This document shows, piece after piece, positions 16,625 to 18,753 of a DNA stretch of 18,753 nucleotides (position 1 is its first letter; every line of letters begins with the position of its first letter). The notes under the pieces were generated by a model, which was not told the DNA's origin, made no database searches, and worked only from the letters and a program-made list of their open reading frames with translations. The translations under genes and the position numbers were made by a program. Source of the DNA: JANOMH01 sp031422295 (lineage in GTDB: Bacteria; Pseudomonadota; Alphaproteobacteria; Rhodobacterales; Rhodobacteraceae); the NCBI GenBank assembly GCA_031422295.1, contig JANOQM010000100.1, positions 1-18,753 on the forward strand, given 5' to 3'.

Positions 16625-16659
16625 AAAACCCCGACCCCGCGCATCGCACAGGATCGGGG
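16625..16659 (-). terminator. intercistronic terminator-like hairpin after the importer 2 binding-protein gene
   Basis: Read on the minus strand, CCCCGATCC pairs with GGGTCGGGG across a loop of about 13 nt, with one mismatch, and is followed by TTTT then AAC. The T run is short, so partial termination (attenuation) or mRNA stabilisation is more likely than full termination. It lies between the binding-protein stop (16686) and the ATPase start (16597). Confidence 0.5.
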
Positions 16660-16685
16660 CCGGGAGGGGGCGGTGCGTCAGGCCA

Positions 16686-17657
16686 TTACTGGCATTCGGC
16701 CACGCCCATGGTGTCATCGCGGGTGATGATCATCCCGTCGATAATCGTCCGGGCCGGGATCGGCGTGCCGTTGGTCACAAAGTCATGCATCAGCCGCACC
16801 GCCGTTGACCCATGCACTGCGCTGTCGACATAGACAGAGGCGCGCAGGCCGGTCGGGGCATCCTTTTTGAACTCTTCGCAGGCCAACTGACCGTTGATCC
16901 CGACCCCAATCGTATCCTCGGTTGCAATCCCGGCCTGTTCCAGCGCTCGGACCGCCCCCAACACCCCGTCATCATTACAGGCGTTGATCAGGAACCTGGT
17001 CGCTTGCGGGATGGCGACGATGGTCTGTGATGTGGCCGACAATGCCTTGTCAAGCGAACCGGGGTCATAGGGGATGTGGATGATCCGATCTTCGGTCACC
17101 CCAAGGCTGGCCATCAGGACCGCGTTGGCGCTGTTGTTGCGGTCCATACAAACTGACAGGCCCTGCACTTCGACCGACAAGACATAGGTGTTGTCTGCGG
17201 CAGCATCCCCCCAGCCAAGCGACTGGTGAAAGCCCACGATCGTGTCGCCAACCTGTTTGCCAATGGCTGTCGCCTCAAATCCTACAAAGGGTGCGGCGTT
17301 TCCAGCGGCATCCATGATGACGTCATCAACAGCAATCACCGGGATTCCCGCTTCGGCGGCGCGTGCCATGACTGCAGGACCGATAGCTTGGTCGGGAACC
17401 ACGATAATCACCCCGGCCACACCTGCGGCAATCGAGGTTTCCAGCGCTGAAATGGCTTTATTCGCATCCGACTGCACGCCTTGATGGGTGATGGTCACAC
17501 CCAGCGTTGCAGCCTCGGCCATCGCCCCGGCGACTTCGTTGACGAACCACGGATTGTCATCCAACTTGTTGATATATGCAAAGCCGAGGTCCTGCGAAAA
17601 CGCTGCGCCAGCCAACAGAATTGCGCCCAGACTTAGCCCGGCCAGTTTGATGTTCAT
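16686..17657 (-). CDS. sugar ABC transporter periplasmic binding protein (AraF-like, CUT2)
   Basis: 323 residues, normal for the family. The signal peptide MNIKLAGLSLGAILLAGAAFS ends near residue 21 before QDLGF. The mature protein resembles E. coli L-arabinose-binding protein AraF: NPWF near the start, VVPDQAIGPAVMARA, VIAVDD, the NDDGVLGAVRALEQAGI stretch, GVGINGQ and the C-terminal IITRDD. L-arabinose, D-galactose or D-fucose is thus a reasonable ligand guess, and galactose would suit the DgoD-like dehydratase. The ribosome site GGGAGA lies 8 nt before the ATG. It heads the importer 2 operon. A promoter with a strong operator lies about 150 nt upstream. The ligand assignment is inference from remembered similarity. 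Confidence 0.88.
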   Translation of the reverse strand: MNIKLAGLSLGAILLAGAAFSQDLGFAYINKLDDNPWFVNEVAGAMAEAATLGVTITHQGVQSDANKAISALETSIAAGVAGVIIVVPDQAIGPAVMARAAEAGIPVIAVDDVIMDAAGNAAPFVGFEATAIGKQVGDTIVGFHQSLGWGDAAADNTYVLSVEVQGLSVCMDRNNSANAVLMASLGVTEDRIIHIPYDPGSLDKALSATSQTIVAIPQATRFLINACNDDGVLGAVRALEQAGIATEDTIGVGINGQLACEEFKKDAPTGLRASVYVDSAVHGSTAVRLMHDFVTNGTPIPARTIIDGMIITRDDTMGVAECQ

Positions 17658-17803
17658 GTTTTAGTCTCCCAGATTTATGGCCGCGTGTCACAGGTTAAAC
17701 AAGGCTACTCATAGTAAAAAGACCCGGCACGCCACCTTTTTTAAGTTGGTTCCCGTTCGGCAAACGATGCGCACCACAAATCATCTTTTGCGCGATTCGA
17801 ATA

Positions 17804-17839
17804 GTATATTTAATATATACTTTTTGGTTTACCCGTCAA
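17804..17839 (-). promoter_or_regulatory. promoter with embedded operator for importer 2
   Basis: On the minus strand TTGACG (plus-strand 17834-17839) is followed after 16 nt by TATATT (17812-17817). The -10 is inside GTATATTTAATATATAC (17804-17820), which matches the site at 7256-7272 except for the central base. The -35 box lies at the very end of the frame that carries an IS3-type transposase remnant, so the transposon junction is immediately upstream of the promoter. Confidence 0.65.
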
Positions 17840-18182
17840 GGCTGATGAGAGTCGGTAGATTTCCGTCTTTATACAATCGCATCGGCGCCCCGACGATGAT
17901 CCGATCCAGACTGCGGATCACGCGCTCTGCGAGCAGGGAAAAGTCCACCTCGATCCCCAGCCCTTCGCGGTTGAAGTCATCCAGCACGTTCAGCAGCCGA
18001 AACGCTCGACTGTCACCCGGCCGGTTGGCCATGAAGTCCATCGACCAGGTCATGTTGGGTGCCTCGGGCACCACCAGTGCGTCGGGTTTGTCGCGCTTCA
18101 GCCTGCACCCGATCATCGATGACCCCAGTTTATGCAGCTCTGCCCGTGGGCCGGGAGGCAGAAAATCAGGCTCCTTCTCCAT
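17829..18182 (-). pseudogene. IS3-family transposase (OrfB) internal fragment
   Basis: A 117-codon frame in which about residues 27-96 (17895-18104) match IS3-family OrfB: RLKRDKPDA, APNMTWSMDFMA with the first DDE aspartate, VLDDFNREGL and RVIRSLDRII. The second Asp, the Glu and the C-terminus are missing, and the N-terminal residues do not match the family, so both ends are truncated and the frame cannot encode an active enzyme. It belongs to a different IS3 subgroup from the fragment at the left edge, to judge by sequence style. It directly abuts the importer 2 promoter, suggesting a past insertion or deletion reshaped the upstream region. Confidence 0.75.
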
Positions 18183-18251
18183 CGGGCTGGATAGAAACCA
18201 AATGTCATCCTCTTACGGCACCGTCGTCAACCGCCAAACTATGCGACATAA

Positions 18252-18414
18252 CCTGGCACCCTGCCCCAGGATCTGCGCGGCCTGCGGGACCGAACGATCC
18301 TGCTGATCGGCTTTGCCGGTGGGTTGGGGCGGTCAGAGATCGTGGCACTGGACTACGGCAAGGGATAACACGCCTGACAGCGGCGGCTTGGTCGAGATCC
18401 TGTCCCAGTCCTGA
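18252..18414 (+). pseudogene. tyrosine recombinase (phage-type integrase) fragment, frameshifted
   Basis: Positions 18252-18368 encode LPQDLRGLRDRTILLIGFAG then GLGRSEIVALDYGKG and a stop. This is the start of a tyrosine-recombinase catalytic domain, with the R of (R)RSEIVALD being the first catalytic-arginine region. Shifting one frame at about 18363 continues the homology as DNTPDSGGLVEILSQS up to TGA at 18412-18414. Both the N-terminal core-binding domain and the C-terminal H-x-x-R...Y region are missing. It is a dead remnant and evidence of former mobility of the right flank. Confidence 0.75.
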
Positions 18415-18443
18415 ACTTAAGCATCGTTACATTGACATGAACT

Positions 18444-18753
18444 TTAGGACCATAACGCAGCTTCTGTCGCGACGTCGAAACCGTAAATCCGTTCCTGTGC
18501 AATGGTCAAACCGACCGGCTGATCAGCATCGAACTGCTGCTGTCCGGGGTGTTTTACAATAATCCGGGTCAGTGCCGATGCAGGCTTTCCATGTAGGTCG
18601 CAATGCAAAAACGTTTCACTCCCAAGCTGTTCGGTGAACAGCACGGTTGCCGTCGGCCCACCATCAGCGATCTTGCAAAGACTCAAATCTTCTGGCCGCA
18701 ATCCGAGTATGACAGAGCGGTCAACAGCGATCTTTGCTGAGGGTGGCAGCAGG
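18444..18753 (-). CDS. sugar ABC transporter ATP-binding protein, C-terminal TOBE region (partial)
   Basis: The frame is open from the window edge to the TAA at 18444-18446, about 102 residues; its true start lies outside. ILGLRPEDL, VLFTEQLGSETFLHCDL and a C-terminal QERIYGFD are typical of the TOBE/OB-fold regulatory domain of MalK/UgpC-type ATPases in CUT1 importers. The ABC core is beyond the window. No partner genes are visible here. The gene belongs to a different transporter class from the two CUT2 systems and sits beyond the recombinase debris, so it probably represents the neighbouring locus. Confidence 0.8.
   Translation of the reverse strand, partial: LLPPSAKIAVDRSVILGLRPEDLSLCKIADGGPTATVLFTEQLGSETFLHCDLHGKPASALTRIIVKHPGQQQFDADQPVGLTIAQERIYGFDVATEAALWS

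Overview
The window is a GC-rich accessory region of an alphaproteobacterium, most likely a marine Rhodobacteraceae (inferred from protein style, dense operons with ATGA/TAATG couplings and the IS types; not proven). It carries a sugar or sugar-acid uptake and oxidation cluster of about 17.3 kb, bounded on both sides by decayed mobile-element fragments: IS3 and IS30 transposase 3' ends on the left, and an IS3-family fragment plus a frameshifted tyrosine recombinase on the right. The far right edge holds the 3' end of an unrelated MalK/UgpC-type ABC ATPase.

Layout, left to right. (1) 353-4416, minus strand: a tight four-gene unit of a solute-binding-protein homologue with no signal peptide, an SDR dehydrogenase, a DgoD-like enolase-superfamily sugar-acid dehydratase and an aldose 1-epimerase. 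(2) 4410-5174, plus: a GntR/FCD regulator whose apparent TTG start overlaps the start of unit 1 divergently. (3) 5132-7119, minus: a family III CoA-transferase and a crotonase, coupled by ATGA, overlapping the regulator's 3' end by 43 bp. (4) 7441-13069, plus: a complete CUT2-type ABC sugar importer (binding protein, double ATPase, two permeases) followed by an amidohydrolase-type lactonase. (5) 13154-17657, minus: a second CUT2 importer (AraF-like binding protein, double ATPase, one permease) followed by an SMP-30/gluconolactonase.

Working model (inference). Two importers bring in aldoses. The mutarotase and SDR oxidise the sugar to a lactone, one or both lactonases open it, and the enolase-superfamily enzyme dehydrates the aldonate to a 2-keto-3-deoxy acid. 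No kinase or aldolase that would finish the route lies in the window. The CoA-transferase/crotonase pair and the apparently cytoplasmic binding-protein homologue do not fit a textbook sugar route, and are the most novel biochemical part.

Regulation is the strongest sequence-level discovery. Two 17-bp sites, GTATATTTTATATATAC (7256-7272) and GTATATTTAATATATAC (17804-17820), differ only in the central base. A weaker relative lies at 7386-7402. Each overlaps a predicted -10 element downstream of a TTGACGG -35 box, in front of the CoA-transferase unit, importer 2 and importer 1 respectively. This predicts one regulon, probably under the GntR/FCD protein encoded in the cluster.
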